From Maribacter sp. MJ134 (lineage in GTDB: Bacteria; Bacteroidota; Bacteroidia; Flavobacteriales; Flavobacteriaceae), in NCBI RefSeq assembly GCF_003970695.1, contig NZ_CP034570.1, forward strand, positions 62,001 to 126,000: a stretch of 64,000 nucleotides of DNA, read 5' to 3'. Position numbers and translations under genes: made by a program. This document shows, piece by piece, positions 36,964 to 45,851 of the stretch. Under the pieces are notes generated by a model. It did no database searches. It was not told the DNA's origin and saw only the letters and a program-made list of their open reading frames with translations. Numbering within the stretch: position 1 is the stretch's first letter; each line of letters opens with the position of its first letter.

Positions 36964-37164
36964 ATGTATCGTTATCCAAGATTCCCCAAATTGTCTTTGA
37001 TTATTTTAATCTGTATTGTTTTTAATTCCTGTGCGAAGGATATTGACCTCATATCCGAGTTTGTCATTAGAAATGTAGAATCTGTTGAAAATAATCATGC
37101 GTTACAACATACCCCCATTTCTGAGGCGCATACCGTTAAAATTGAGAATAGCGTTACACCTTAA
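36964..37164 (+). CDS. Small putative lipoprotein
   Basis: 66 residues. A hydrophobic signal segment and the lipobox VFNSC (Cys23) point to a lipidated envelope peptide of about 44 mature residues. The mature part has no known domain (AKDIDLISEFVIRN, then a polar tail). No homologue is recognised by eye. It is followed by a terminator at 37256. Confidence 0.55.
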   Translation: MYRYPRFPKLSLIILICIVFNSCAKDIDLISEFVIRNVESVENNHALQHTPISEAHTVKIENSVTP

Positions 37165-37577
37165 AGTGGTGTTGGGACCCAAAGGTCTCAAGTGCAGATT
37201 GATTGATTTTTGAGCAGATACGCTTAAAAAGAAAAACCTACTAGTTTTAATACATCAAAAGAGCGACTCACCTACAAGTCGCTCTTTTTTGTGTAAGATA
37301 TGCTCATAATTCCTTAATAAAATGCCCGTAAAAAAAGGTTGCTTAAAGGTTAAGCACCGATACATTGGCCAAGAAACCGAAATAAAAATGTATAAACAAT
37401 TGCTATCAATAGAACGTACTAAGAATCTCCTCTTTTTTGTTTTAGAATAGTTCACACAAAATGAAACACAAATAAGGGAATTTAGGTGTCGGACAAGGTT
37501 TTAGTTTCTCTATTTTATGTCATTCCGCTTTTGAAAGCTATAAAATTTAGTAGCTTTAAGACTTAAAATTTAAAGCC
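37165..37577. other. 413-bp gap with one terminator
   Basis: Apart from the terminator at 37256-37291, the gap shows a 42-codon open frame (37322-37450) with no recognisable sequence and no clear ribosome site, which I do not call a gene. The last 120 bp should carry the promoter of the CocE/NonD hydrolase. Confidence 0.4.
37256..37291 (+). terminator. Intrinsic terminator after the small lipoprotein
   Basis: AAAGAGCGACT (37258-37268) pairs with AGTCGCTCTTT (37277-37287) and is followed by T residues. Confidence 0.88.
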
Positions 37578-39512
37578 ATGTCAAAATTCGCTTACCGTTA
37601 TAGTATTGTCCTAATTTCCCTATTCTTATTGGTTGCTTGTACTAAAACAAGTAAGACCGCTAAAGCAGAAATCTCTGAAACTTACGTTTCGGATAATTAT
37701 ACTAAAAAGGAGGTGGATATAGAGATGCGAGATGGCATCACTTTGCATACTACCATATACACACCAAAAGATACTTCAAAAGAATATCCAATTCTTATGC
37801 AACGCACCCCCTACAGTTCAAGGCCGTATGGTGAAGGCGAGTTTAAGACACAAATTGGTCCAAATATTCATCTCATGAAAGAGGGTAATATCATTGTCTA
37901 TCAAGATGTACGCGGTAGGTGGTTAAGCGAAGGTCACTATGAAAATATGCGGGCTTATATACCGAACAAGACATCGGATAAAGATGTAGACGAGAGCACG
38001 GATACCTATGACACTATTGACTGGCTGGTAAAGAACGTTGAGCATAATAACGGTAATGTAGGCGTGTGGGGAATCTCGTATCCAGGTTATTATGCCACCT
38101 ATGCCACTATAGACGCGCACCCGGCCTTAAAAGCATCATCACCCCAAGCGTGTATCGGAGATTTTTTCTTCGATGATTTTCATCATAACGGAGCCTATTT
38201 GTTGAGTTATTTTAGGGCTACCTCTTTGTTCGGTACGCCAAGACCAAATGGAGACCAACCTATAGACACGGCCTGGTACAGTCTACCTGATTTGCAGACC
38301 GAAGACCAGTACCAGTTTTTCTTGGACAAGGGGCCTTTGAAGAACCTGAATTCCTTCTTTGAATATGATATCAAGGATGAAATGAGCATAGCACCAGATG
38401 GTATGACGGACGATTACTTCTGGAACGAATTAAAGGAACACCCCAATTATGATGAGTTATGGCAAAGTCGCGGGCTAATACAGCACTTGGACAAGTCAAA
38501 ATCCCATGTAGCCACCATGATTGTTGGTGGTTGGTTTGATGCTGAGGACCTTTATGGCCCTTTAGAAACCTATAAAAATATTGAGAAGAATTCCGACGGT
38601 TATAATACTATGGTTTTTGGTCCTTGGGACCATGGACGCTGGGCAAGAAGAAATGGCAGGAACTTGGTAGGGAACTATTATTTTGGGGACTCTATCTCCG
38701 AATTTTTCCAAGAGAAAATAGAAACTAAATTTTTTAATCATTTCCTTAAAGGAAAAGGTGATGCTAATAGCGGTCTACCAGAAGCCTATGTGTACGATTC
38801 TGGCAGAAAAGAATGGAAAGAGTACAATGCTTGGCCTCCTGAAGGCACTACAAAGAAAGCTATGTTCCTTTCGGAAAACCAAGAGTTGACTACAGAGCTA
38901 AAAGGTGCTTCCGAAATTAAATTCGTTAGTGATGTCAAGAAACCTGTTCCGTATTCGGAGGATATTAAATCGATATTTACGCCGCGTAAGTATATGACGG
39001 ACGATCAGCGTTTTGCTGCGCGTCGTTCCGATGTTCTGGTTTTTGAAACCGAAGTGATGGAAGAAGATTTTACCTTGGCGGGCGACATAATGGCCAAACT
39101 AAAAGTAGCCACTACGGGAGACGCTGCGGACTGGATTGTCAAGATTATTGACGTGCACCCAGCCGATGTTGAGACCAATGAGGAAATGCAAGACCATTTA
39201 AAGATGAGTAATTACCACTTAATGGTGCGTAGCGAGGTGCTTCGTGGTAGGTTCAGGAACAGTTTTTCTAATCCAGAGCCCTTTGTACCTAACGAAAAAA
39301 CGGAGGTGAACATTAAACTACAGGACGTGTTTCACACCATCAAAAAAGGGCACAAACTGCAGGTGCAGGTTCAGAGCACGTGGTTTCCTCTAATAGACTT
39401 GAATCCACAGACTTATGTGGACAATATATTTAAAGCCGATGAGGCCGATTTCAAAACCCAGACCCATACCGTTTTTACCGATTCTAGTGTGGAGTTTTCG
39501 GTGTTGGAGTAA
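37578..39512 (+). CDS. CocE/NonD family acyl-peptide or ester hydrolase, lipoprotein
   Basis: 644 residues with lipobox LLVAC (about Cys21). The alpha/beta-hydrolase domain starts near residue 45 (VDIEMRDGITLHTTIYTPKD). The nucleophile Ser is in VWGISYPGYYATY, and the catalytic His is in GPWDHGRWARRNG. The C-terminal jelly-roll domain (about 440-644) is that of X-Pro dipeptidyl peptidases and cocaine esterase (PXPP_C). Members cleave peptides, glutaryl-cephalosporin or esters, and specificity cannot be read from sequence. As an envelope lipoprotein it probably acts on imported peptides. Confidence 0.88.
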   Translation: MSKFAYRYSIVLISLFLLVACTKTSKTAKAEISETYVSDNYTKKEVDIEMRDGITLHTTIYTPKDTSKEYPILMQRTPYSSRPYGEGEFKTQIGPNIHLMKEGNIIVYQDVRGRWLSEGHYENMRAYIPNKTSDKDVDESTDTYDTIDWLVKNVEHNNGNVGVWGISYPGYYATYATIDAHPALKASSPQACIGDFFFDDFHHNGAYLLSYFRATSLFGTPRPNGDQPIDTAWYSLPDLQTEDQYQFFLDKGPLKNLNSFFEYDIKDEMSIAPDGMTDDYFWNELKEHPNYDELWQSRGLIQHLDKSKSHVATMIVGGWFDAEDLYGPLETYKNIEKNSDGYNTMVFGPWDHGRWARRNGRNLVGNYYFGDSISEFFQEKIETKFFNHFLKGKGDANSGLPEAYVYDSGRKEWKEYNAWPPEGTTKKAMFLSENQELTTELKGASEIKFVSDVKKPVPYSEDIKSIFTPRKYMTDDQRFAARRSDVLVFETEVMEEDFTLAGDIMAKLKVATTGDAADWIVKIIDVHPADVETNEEMQDHLKMSNYHLMVRSEVLRGRFRNSFSNPEPFVPNEKTEVNIKLQDVFHTIKKGHKLQVQVQSTWFPLIDLNPQTYVDNIFKADEADFKTQTHTVFTDSSVEFSVLE

Positions 39513-39550
39513 ATTTTTTAAAAGGAGGACATTGGTATTGACTATATAGG

Positions 39551-40245
39551 ATTGTTGGCAGGAAAATAAACTCAATGATATCATTTGGAGAAATTTGGAA
39601 AAAAGAGCTTTTGAAAATTTCAAAACGAACGAAAAAAAGAGTTAATCCAGAAAAAGATTGGACTACTAAAGATTATACCTCTTTTGAGAAAGATACAATG
39701 CTCGCTTTTTACATCATCAGAAAATTAATAGATGGAAAGAAAGTGACAAACAAAATTATATCAACAAACATAAGAGGTAGAAAATATAAGAGTTCTGGAA
39801 TTAAGGTAAACCTACTAAATGACCATAGAATACCTGAATTATTTGACTTTAAAAATCCAATAAAGCTAAAATTTGATTTAAGGTTTTTAGTTAATCAATT
39901 TGTTCATAGTTATATTTTCTATCCTGTTTTATCATTTGCGGATGAAGGTGGTCTAAAATTTACAGATTTGACTGAACATCATGTTACGGACGAGGAATTG
40001 GAAGTTATATATGAAAACTCTAAAAGAGAATTAGAATCTATTTTATTTACTTCTGATGATAAAAGAAATGAATTCATTTATGAAATTAAAGTGAATGATT
40101 TGATCAAGATTTATGAGTCTGTTGGAAATTGTAAAATAAATACTTGGTCTTATGAATACAATGAGAAAAAATCAGACTATGATGTAAAACTTGAATATAA
40201 CGAAAACACTGGTGTTTCTTTTTAAAAAGTACTATTGCCAACAAT
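39551..40245. mobile_element. Putative single-gene cassette bounded by 10-bp inverted repeats
   Basis: ATTGTTGGCA (39551-39560) and TGCCAACAAT (40236-40245) are perfect inverted copies lying 14 bp before and 10 bp after one AT-rich hypothetical gene. Right after the right-hand copy comes the palindrome CCGTAATTACGG (40249-40260) and further dyad-rich sequence to about 40330, ending near GTGCTTAACCG. No transposase or integrase is encoded, so any movement must be by an enzyme supplied elsewhere. Whether it moves is inference. Confidence 0.45.
39575..40225 (+). CDS. Hypothetical protein in a putative cassette
   Basis: 216 residues that I do not recognise. The protein is lysine-rich at the N-terminus (KRTKKRVNPEKDW) and otherwise mixed alpha/beta with no membrane segment or signal peptide. 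DNA composition is clearly more AT-rich than the genes on either side. That, together with the flanking inverted repeats, suggests recent acquisition. The start is the ATG at 39575. Confidence 0.65.
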   Translation: MISFGEIWKKELLKISKRTKKRVNPEKDWTTKDYTSFEKDTMLAFYIIRKLIDGKKVTNKIISTNIRGRKYKSSGIKVNLLNDHRIPELFDFKNPIKLKFDLRFLVNQFVHSYIFYPVLSFADEGGLKFTDLTEHHVTDEELEVIYENSKRELESILFTSDDKRNEFIYEIKVNDLIKIYESVGNCKINTWSYEYNEKKSDYDVKLEYNENTGVSF

Positions 40246-40615
40246 ATACCCGTAATTACGGCGGATTCGACTATGTCCGTATCCACTCGGAATTGCTAAC
40301 GCCTGTGCTTAACCGAAAATGCTCGCTAATTTAATCTACAACTGACGGTTATACCTATTCCAAGAAAAAATTTATTATCTAAGCCCTAATAGGAAGGGCT
40401 TTTAGGGATTACGCCAGTCAAAAGGTATTGTTGAAGTTTACTCATCATGTACGATTCTTTCTCAGAATATACTATTTCCATTCCTACATCGTTTGAAGTA
40501 TTTATCTCTCGCTTAAGTTTATGCTATTTTCAAATGTCTAGATTAAAGTTTGGTATAGTTAATTATGTAATATAAGTCAGAGTGAAAGCACTCATTATCG
40601 AATAAAATTAAACTA
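40246..40615. other. 370-bp gap with dyad-rich cassette tail
   Basis: The first 85 bp hold the palindrome CCGTAATTACGG and short dyads (CGGA...TCCG, GGCG...CGCC). The rest is AT-rich, has no ORF of note and should contain the promoter of the downstream lipoprotein gene. Confidence 0.4.
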
Positions 40616-42079
40616 ATGAAAAAGTTTTATGCGCTAATATTCTTTTTTGGAATTTTATTCTCCTCATGCGAGGAGGACAGTATGACAAAAGAATTATTGT
40701 CTGGAAATAGTATTACTTCGTTTATTGTTACTGTGGGTGGTGTTGAATTAAGTGTCAATATTGATGGTACGAATGTTGAAGTAATTGCTCCTTATGATAT
40801 TTCGTTTGCTGACGAAATCTCGTTAGAAATACTTTTTTCGGAAAATGCAAGCATAGTTCCTGACCCCCTGGGCATTAAATCATTAACTGAACCCGTACAG
40901 TTTACCATAACTGCTGAAAATGGAGAAGAAAAAGTATATACGGTTACCGTTCTGCGAGAAAAAAGTCCAGAAAATAGCATCCTTAGTTTTTCAATTACTG
41001 ACGGTGACGAGGTACTTGAGGCAACTATTGATAGTGTGTCGAACACCATCTCAAAAGAGCTTCCTAAGACTTGGAAGCTAACAGATTTAACTACCGCCGT
41101 AACGATTTCCGACTATGCAACTATAGAACCTGACCCTAACACCATTACAGATTATACCAGTCCTATAGTTTACACGGTAAAATCGGAAGATCAAACAACA
41201 AGAACATACGAGGTAGTTTTATCAAGATTACCTTTTGAAGGTAGTGATATCGTTTCGTTCACTGTTATTAAGGATGCATTTTCGGTCAATGCGAATATCG
41301 ATATGGAAACTAAAGAGATTAACCAAAGGCTTCCACCCAATATTGACCTTAGTCACTTAAATATCGAGTGTAAAATTTCTGAAAATGCTAGTATTGAACC
41401 CAATCCTGCAGATATTACGGATTATTCTCAACCGGTAGATTTTATGGTTACTTCAGAAAGTAACGAGTTGACAACGTATACAGTAGTTTTTGAAACAATG
41501 GTAGATGCCGTATTTCTTAATTGTGATGTAGAAAATGCTAGTAAATGGTTTGGAGGTGATAGTCGTAGCTATGCTGTTGATCCAAATATGTTTTTTCCAC
41601 CAAGAAATGTTGGAACTGGTAACTCGCTAACTCCGCAGGAAGATTTTTATATTACTAGTTATGCTATACGTTTCAGTAATTATTTCAGATTTTATGATGA
41701 GAACGGTGTGGAAAGGGTTTACGCTGGGGATTCAACTGTCAGGTTACAATTGAGAGATTCTGAAGGCAATGAAATAGCATCGGTTGATAATACTTTCAGT
41801 AATCCAATGGAATTATTTTGGATAACTTTCGATTTTTCAGATTTAAATCTAATCTTAAAGAAAGATGTGCTCTATTACTTTTCTTACTTCTTGGTAGATG
41901 GGGAGTCATTGGGAATAAATACAGGTTCCCATGGTAACACAGAAAATCATTCGGAATTATGCAATAGTCAGGGGTTTAGTGCAACTTCTGCCATAAGAGA
42001 AGAGACTAATCTCGAAGATTGGGATATTTGGTATGAACATCCGTGGCACTTCAATTATAGATTTAATGGCCTAAAATAA
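40616..42079 (+). CDS. Secreted lipoprotein with three tandem DUF5018-like domains
   Basis: 487 residues, lipobox LFSSC (Cys18). Three repeats of about 85 residues follow (about 31-112, 118-206, 213-298). Each starts with a strand like NSITSFIVT/NSILSFSIT/SDIVSFTVI, has IEPDP or equivalent in the middle, and ends with a TYxVxx strand (KVYTVTVLR, RTYEVVLSR, TTYTVVFE). This is the pattern of DUF5018/bacterial Ig-like repeats of Bacteroidota surface lipoproteins. The C-terminal 190 residues are a separate, unrecognised beta-rich domain. Role unknown, possibly surface glycan or ligand binding. Confidence 0.78.
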   Translation: MKKFYALIFFFGILFSSCEEDSMTKELLSGNSITSFIVTVGGVELSVNIDGTNVEVIAPYDISFADEISLEILFSENASIVPDPLGIKSLTEPVQFTITAENGEEKVYTVTVLREKSPENSILSFSITDGDEVLEATIDSVSNTISKELPKTWKLTDLTTAVTISDYATIEPDPNTITDYTSPIVYTVKSEDQTTRTYEVVLSRLPFEGSDIVSFTVIKDAFSVNANIDMETKEINQRLPPNIDLSHLNIECKISENASIEPNPADITDYSQPVDFMVTSESNELTTYTVVFETMVDAVFLNCDVENASKWFGGDSRSYAVDPNMFFPPRNVGTGNSLTPQEDFYITSYAIRFSNYFRFYDENGVERVYAGDSTVRLQLRDSEGNEIASVDNTFSNPMELFWITFDFSDLNLILKKDVLYYFSYFLVDGESLGINTGSHGNTENHSELCNSQGFSATSAIREETNLEDWDIWYEHPWHFNYRFNGLK

Positions 42080-42156
42080 GGGATGAGGGTTGAAAAATGA
42101 CGATTTATCATTTTCCTAAACATGAAGTTAAGGGATATGCTTTTCAAATAAAAAGC

Positions 42157-43026
42157 CTATTTCTTTTTAAATACTTTTTTAACGCCTTTATACAAAAGCA
42201 ACATTAGGAATCCCGCCAGCAAACCTACGACAAATTCTATAATGATACTGGGGATGGTAGGAAATATCCCATGAAGAAAATCCAGGTTATGCACAAAGAT
42301 ACCTCCGGCCACGAGCAATAGTGCGATCGTTCCAATAACGGACAGGGCTTTGATTACCTTGGGTAAGGCATTTACAAAAAACCTGCCTATATAATCCGAG
42401 ATACTGTTATCACTTTCAGTGAGGTTAATCAGGCTTGCGCCAAATTCGTCCATACGCACAATAAGTGCTACGATACCATAAACGCCTACGGTGGCTATCA
42501 AGGCCACTACCGATACTACTGCAATTTGTGTAGCCAAAGGTTGGTCTAGAACGGTTCCAAGCGCTATGATGACAATTTCCACGGATAAAATAAAATCCGT
42601 CACGATGGCCGACTTGATTTTCGCTTTTTCCAGTTCAAGAATATCACTTTTACTAGGAGCTTCCGCTTGGGCCGGAATATGGGCTTTGGCATGGGGAACA
42701 AAGAACTCATAAATTTTTTCGGCACCCTCGAAAGCAAGGTATAAACCTCCCAGAACAAGCACCAACGTAACTGCCCAGGGTAAAAAAGCACTTAGTAAAA
42801 AGGCAATTGGTAGAATAATAATTTTATTCAATAAGGAGCCTTTACTGATAGCCCAGAGCACCGGAAGTTCTCTTTTGGAAACAAAGCCAGAAGCTTTTTC
42901 CGCATTCACCGCTAAATCGTCACCAAGTATACCTGCGGTTTTCTTAGTAGCAATTTTGCTCATTGCCGCAACATCATCTAGCAAAGCCGCTACGTCATCT
43001 AAAACCGCAAAAAAACCTGAAGCCAT
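42157..43026 (-). CDS. DUF808 family membrane protein
   Basis: 289 residues. The family opening GFFAVLDDVAALLDDVAAMSKIATKKTAGILGDDLAVNAEK is present, followed by about six hydrophobic segments. It is the YedI-type protein found across bacteria, with no established function. It is monocistronic and convergent with the lipoprotein upstream. Confidence 0.9.
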   Translation of the reverse strand: MASGFFAVLDDVAALLDDVAAMSKIATKKTAGILGDDLAVNAEKASGFVSKRELPVLWAISKGSLLNKIIILPIAFLLSAFLPWAVTLVLVLGGLYLAFEGAEKIYEFFVPHAKAHIPAQAEAPSKSDILELEKAKIKSAIVTDFILSVEIVIIALGTVLDQPLATQIAVVSVVALIATVGVYGIVALIVRMDEFGASLINLTESDNSISDYIGRFFVNALPKVIKALSVIGTIALLLVAGGIFVHNLDFLHGIFPTIPSIIIEFVVGLLAGFLMLLLYKGVKKVFKKK

Positions 43027-43191
43027 AATCGTTTGTTTAAGATTTCAAATATAGTTAAGGATAAGGATTCCAGTGAATTCGTTTACCATAAATAAGTCCT
43101 CATAAGCCCATAAATTTTTAATGGTAAAAGAATCGGACCATAACAGTCCAGTATGGCGTTGTCGATTCTTAAAATTAATTTTAAAGAAAAA

Positions 43192-44073
43192 ATGAAAATC
43201 AGTTCTTACGCTTTAATGTCGAAAACATTTGGTTGGGTACTCCTTATATGTTGTGTAACGGCCTGTGAAAATGAAGCCGAAAATAGGGACGAGCCGGAAA
43301 TGGAGATAGTGGATATGGTTGAGGACGACACCGCAGAACCCAATCCGCTTCCAGACCCTTTAGCGGGACTCAATTGTACCGAGGGCGGCGCAATGGACGA
43401 TGAGCCAGAAAATCCTATCAATGTAGGTAGGTTGGATGACCGGACCTGTTATGCCAATTACGTGGAGTTGAGTATGGACGGTAACGTTTACGGTGTATAT
43501 GAAATAGCGGACGGCTCCAATCATAAAGACACCAACGGACTACAACCAAGAATGGAACGGGCGTTGACACCCCGAGTAAAACCTACGGGCGGTAATTTTT
43601 CCGAGTTTTCCGCGATTTACCGTATAGCGGAAGTAGGTGATACCGGTTCTTATTTTGCCCAGACCAAAGGGAAACACACTGGCGGGGGAGGGTCGCCAGA
43701 TCCAGCTATTTGCTTATTTATAGCACAATCCGTTGTCACTGATGGGGAGGTTACCCATTTTGATATTTATCGGGAAGAAATAACCGAACGTGGGGGCACG
43801 CTGCAGGATGGCGGCAGACAAAACGTTTATCTAACTCGTGTGGCCAAGAACGAAGATTTCACCTTTTATTTAAAAACAGGTTTCGAGGAAGAGGACGGCG
43901 TGGTGGTGTCGCACTATTCCAATGCCATCATAAACGGCGAAAGTTTTGATTATGATATTCCAGACCCCCAACGGGCAACGGAAACGGGCATCCGTTACGG
44001 TGCGTACCGCGTAAGAGGAGGTAAGGCAAAGCTCTATATTAGAAATACGGTTTTTAATTTTAAGAACGATTAA
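43192..44073 (+). CDS. Secreted lipoprotein, possible beta-jelly-roll glycan-binding or lyase protein
   Basis: 293 residues from the ATG at 43192; the frame opens at 43153 but the internal ATG gives the cleaner signal. Lipobox CVTAC, then an acidic, proline-containing linker of about 45 residues, then a beta-rich domain with NPINVGRLDDRTCYANYVEL, the basic stretch GLQPRMERALTPRVKPTGGNFSEFSAIYRI, and a C-terminal IRYGAYRVRGGKAKLYIRN. The last part resembles the closing strands of concanavalin-A-like polysaccharide lyases, but I see no full catalytic signature. Substrate unknown. Confidence 0.6.
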   Translation: MKISSYALMSKTFGWVLLICCVTACENEAENRDEPEMEIVDMVEDDTAEPNPLPDPLAGLNCTEGGAMDDEPENPINVGRLDDRTCYANYVELSMDGNVYGVYEIADGSNHKDTNGLQPRMERALTPRVKPTGGNFSEFSAIYRIAEVGDTGSYFAQTKGKHTGGGGSPDPAICLFIAQSVVTDGEVTHFDIYREEITERGGTLQDGGRQNVYLTRVAKNEDFTFYLKTGFEEEDGVVVSHYSNAIINGESFDYDIPDPQRATETGIRYGAYRVRGGKAKLYIRNTVFNFKND

Positions 44074-44206
44074 GGCACACTTTGCGCTGACATAGCTATT
44101 AATCTATCATAGTACTAGGTTTTTGTGAAAATTTTCGAAAATATTAGGTTATTAAAAGTTTCTAACCTTAATTTGTGCTTTACAAAGTTCAAACACGTAT
44201 TGAATA

Positions 44207-44412
44207 GTTATCAAGAAAGGTGGAGGGATTAGACCCTTTGAAGCCTTAGCAACCCTTTGTTCCATACAAAGAAGGTGCTAAATTCTACTAGTATTGTTTT
44301 TACAATATCTGGCAGATAACCAAAAACCAGTTGCCTTCGCAATTGAGTCACTTTCTTATAACTTTTTGATTTTACCTATCCGCAATGTCGGCTGGCTAGG
44401 GTTTGGCTTTTT
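44207..44412 (+). promoter_or_regulatory. SAM-I riboswitch (S-box) of metY
   Basis: P1 is GTTATC (44207-44212) with GATAAC (44315-44320). The aptamer core reads AAGAAAGGTGGAGGGATTAG, then TGAAGCCTTAGCAACCC and AAGAAGGTGCTAAATTC, all diagnostic S-box positions. After P1, a C-rich strand (ACCAAAAACC) and a later GGGTTTGGC followed by a T tract (about 44399-44412) can form a terminator-like structure, so control is probably by premature termination when SAM is high. The 372-bp gap between the flanking genes holds this element. Confidence 0.92.
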
Positions 44413-44445
44413 TATCAATTTATTAATTATTTAAAAAACAAAATC

Positions 44446-45738
44446 ATGAGTAATCAAAAATTAGCAACGAACGCTTTACATGCAGGTCACGACCCAAAAC
44501 AAACGGGAGGAACTAGAGCTGTACCTATTTATCAAACCTCGTCCTACGTATTCAATGATACGGACCATGCTGCCAATCTTTTCTCTTTGGGAGAACTGGG
44601 CTTTATCTATACGAGATTGAACAACCCAACAAATCAAATTTTACAAGACCGTTTGGCCGCTGTAGAGGGCGGTGTAGGTGCGGTAGTGTTCGCTTCGGGA
44701 ACGGCTGCAATTTCTACAGGTCTATTAACGCTCTTAAAGGCAGGAGACCACATCGTGGCATCAAGCAGTCTTTATGGAGGTACTTTTAACCTCTTGAATG
44801 TAACCCTACCAAGATTGGGTATCACTACTACCTTTGTCGATGCATCGGACCCAACGAATTTCGGTAAGGCCGTACAGGAAAATACACGAGCGATTTTCGT
44901 GGAATCGTTAGGAAATCCCAAATTGGATGTTTTAGATTTAAAAGCGATATCCAAAGAGGCTAATGCGGCAAAAGTTCCTTTCATAGTAGATAATACCGTA
45001 GCTACGCCAGGTTTGTTGAATCCTATAGAGCATGGGGCAAACCTTGTGATACACTCACTTACTAAATATATTGGTGGGCAAGGAAGTTCTTTGGGTGGTG
45101 CCATAATAGATGCAGGCACATTCGATTGGACAAATGGAAAGTTTCCGGAATTTACCGAACCTTCCGCAGGTTATCACGGGTTGGTGTATAGCGAAGCTTT
45201 GGGAGCGGCGGCATTTACCTTTAAACTAATTTTAGAAGGGTTACGAGATTTTGGCGGTGCTTTAAGCCCGTTCAATGCTTTTCAGATTATACAAGGATTA
45301 GAGACCTTACCGGTACGTATAAAACAGCATAGTGCCAATGCCTTGGAACTGGCTACTTGGTTGGAAGCTAGGGAAGAAGTTGCTTGGGTGAACTATCCAG
45401 GATTAAAAAGTAATAAATACTACGATTTAGCTCAAGAGTACCTTCCTAAAGGACAAAGCGGTTTGGTAACTTTTGGTATCAAAGGAGGTTTCGAAGCAGC
45501 GAAACAGGTAACGGATGCCACCGAGGTCTTTTCGCTGTTGGCCAATATTGGTGATACCAAATCATTGATTATACACCCGGCCAGTACCACCCACCAACAA
45601 CTTACTGCTGAGCAACAAACTGCAGCGGGAGTTGGCCAAGACCTAATTCGTTTATCCGTAGGTCTGGAAGATATTGAAGATTTAAAAACTGATTTAGAGA
45701 ACGCTTTTGCTAAAGTTGACAAGGCTATTCTTGTCTAA
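44446..45738 (+). CDS. metY: O-acetylhomoserine aminocarboxypropyltransferase (sulfhydrylase)
   Basis: 430 residues, Cys/Met-metabolism PLP family. It makes homocysteine (or cysteine from O-acetylserine) using sulfide. The opening TNALHAGHDPKQTGGTRAVPIYQTSSYVF and the insertion-bearing length (about 430, against about 390 for MetZ/MetB) are typical of MetY. The PLP lysine is in HSLTKYIGGQGSSLGG. It is directly controlled by a SAM-I riboswitch and followed at 113 bp by the trifunctional enzyme that makes its substrate. Confidence 0.93.
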   Translation: MSNQKLATNALHAGHDPKQTGGTRAVPIYQTSSYVFNDTDHAANLFSLGELGFIYTRLNNPTNQILQDRLAAVEGGVGAVVFASGTAAISTGLLTLLKAGDHIVASSSLYGGTFNLLNVTLPRLGITTTFVDASDPTNFGKAVQENTRAIFVESLGNPKLDVLDLKAISKEANAAKVPFIVDNTVATPGLLNPIEHGANLVIHSLTKYIGGQGSSLGGAIIDAGTFDWTNGKFPEFTEPSAGYHGLVYSEALGAAAFTFKLILEGLRDFGGALSPFNAFQIIQGLETLPVRIKQHSANALELATWLEAREEVAWVNYPGLKSNKYYDLAQEYLPKGQSGLVTFGIKGGFEAAKQVTDATEVFSLLANIGDTKSLIIHPASTTHQQLTAEQQTAAGVGQDLIRLSVGLEDIEDLKTDLENAFAKVDKAILV

Positions 45739-45851
45739 CATTCTCTTACATTAAGGTTTTCAACTGTGTTAGGGATGCGCTATGCCAATTTTTGATTGGT
45801 GGTGCATCACCAACGCAGTCGAGATGCTTTAACCGGGAGTAATTTTTTATC

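Noticed and set aside
37322..37450. 42-codon open frame upstream of the CocE/NonD hydrolase
   Set aside because: No recognisable sequence, no plausible ribosome site and no partner gene. It may be chance.
40246..40330. Integron attC site after the cassette gene
   Set aside because: GCTTAAC fits one attC box, but the matching GTTRRRY box and the right geometry were not found, so I report only the inverted repeats and dyads.
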